Of a stretch of DNA of 5,120 bases, positions 5,094 to 5,120 are shown in pieces. Below the pieces are notes generated by a model that did no database searches, was not told where the DNA came from, and worked only from the letters and a program-made list of their open reading frames with translations. How positions within the stretch are numbered: the stretch's first letter is position 1; every line of letters begins with the position of its first letter. The stretch is from NCBI GenBank assembly GCA_038244055.1, contig JBBRTW010000493.1, positions 1 through 5,120 of the forward strand. Reading direction: 5' to 3'. The position numbers and the translations under genes are program-made. The DNA is from DASPKW01 sp038244055. GTDB taxonomy: Bacteria; Planctomycetota; Phycisphaerae; Tepidisphaerales; Tepidisphaeraceae.

Positions 5094-5120
5094 GTTGGGG
5101 AGGATGATACGGGGAAGGAG

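Overview
The window looks like chromosomal DNA of a GC-rich planctomycete-like bacterium (Planctomycetota). The main clue is a zinc-ribbon motif (C-x2-CGY-x-L ... CPECG), read in frame just upstream of the 1484-2236 membrane protein. I associate this motif with that phylum from general knowledge; no database search was run. High-GC coding, weak Shine-Dalgarno signals at several genes and abundant short intergenic repeats agree with this but do not prove it.

Layout. A heptamer array (CCCTGAA, 1-38) and two small hairpins (66-100) lie ahead of rplL (ribosomal protein L7/L12, 161-553), which ends in a strong Rho-independent terminator (590-630). Two tRNA-Gln genes follow on the minus strand (TTG at 653-723, CTG at 756-827). 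The CTG copy has a damaged acceptor stem that is best explained by a 4-nt insertion. A UspA-type protein (923-1339, +) converges on a zinc-ribbon membrane protein (1484-2413, -). Between their stop codons sits a 130-bp inverted-repeat element built from a 10-bp-period CACAGAT motif.

The rest of the window is on the minus strand. In transcription order it holds a LOG-family phosphoribohydrolase (4509-5093), a TonB-like protein (2576-4465), an inverted pair of heptamer arrays (2481-2567), and the zinc-ribbon membrane protein. The TonB-like protein has an N-terminal membrane anchor, an Ig-like domain, a long proline-rich linker with a duplicated 44-residue block, and a C-terminal TonB domain. 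No ExbB/ExbD or TonB-dependent receptor gene is in the window, so its energy source and partner are unknown.

How the genes relate. rplL and the tRNA pair serve translation but are on opposite strands and separately transcribed. The LOG and TonB-like genes are 43 bp apart on one strand and may share a transcript. The zinc-ribbon gene lies 162 bp further on, beyond a repeat hairpin, so co-transcription is uncertain. I see no complete new defence or mobile system. The most unusual items are the three intergenic repeat structures, the membrane protein with no standard start codon before its zinc ribbon, the damaged tRNA-Gln(CTG) and the domain mix of the TonB-like protein.
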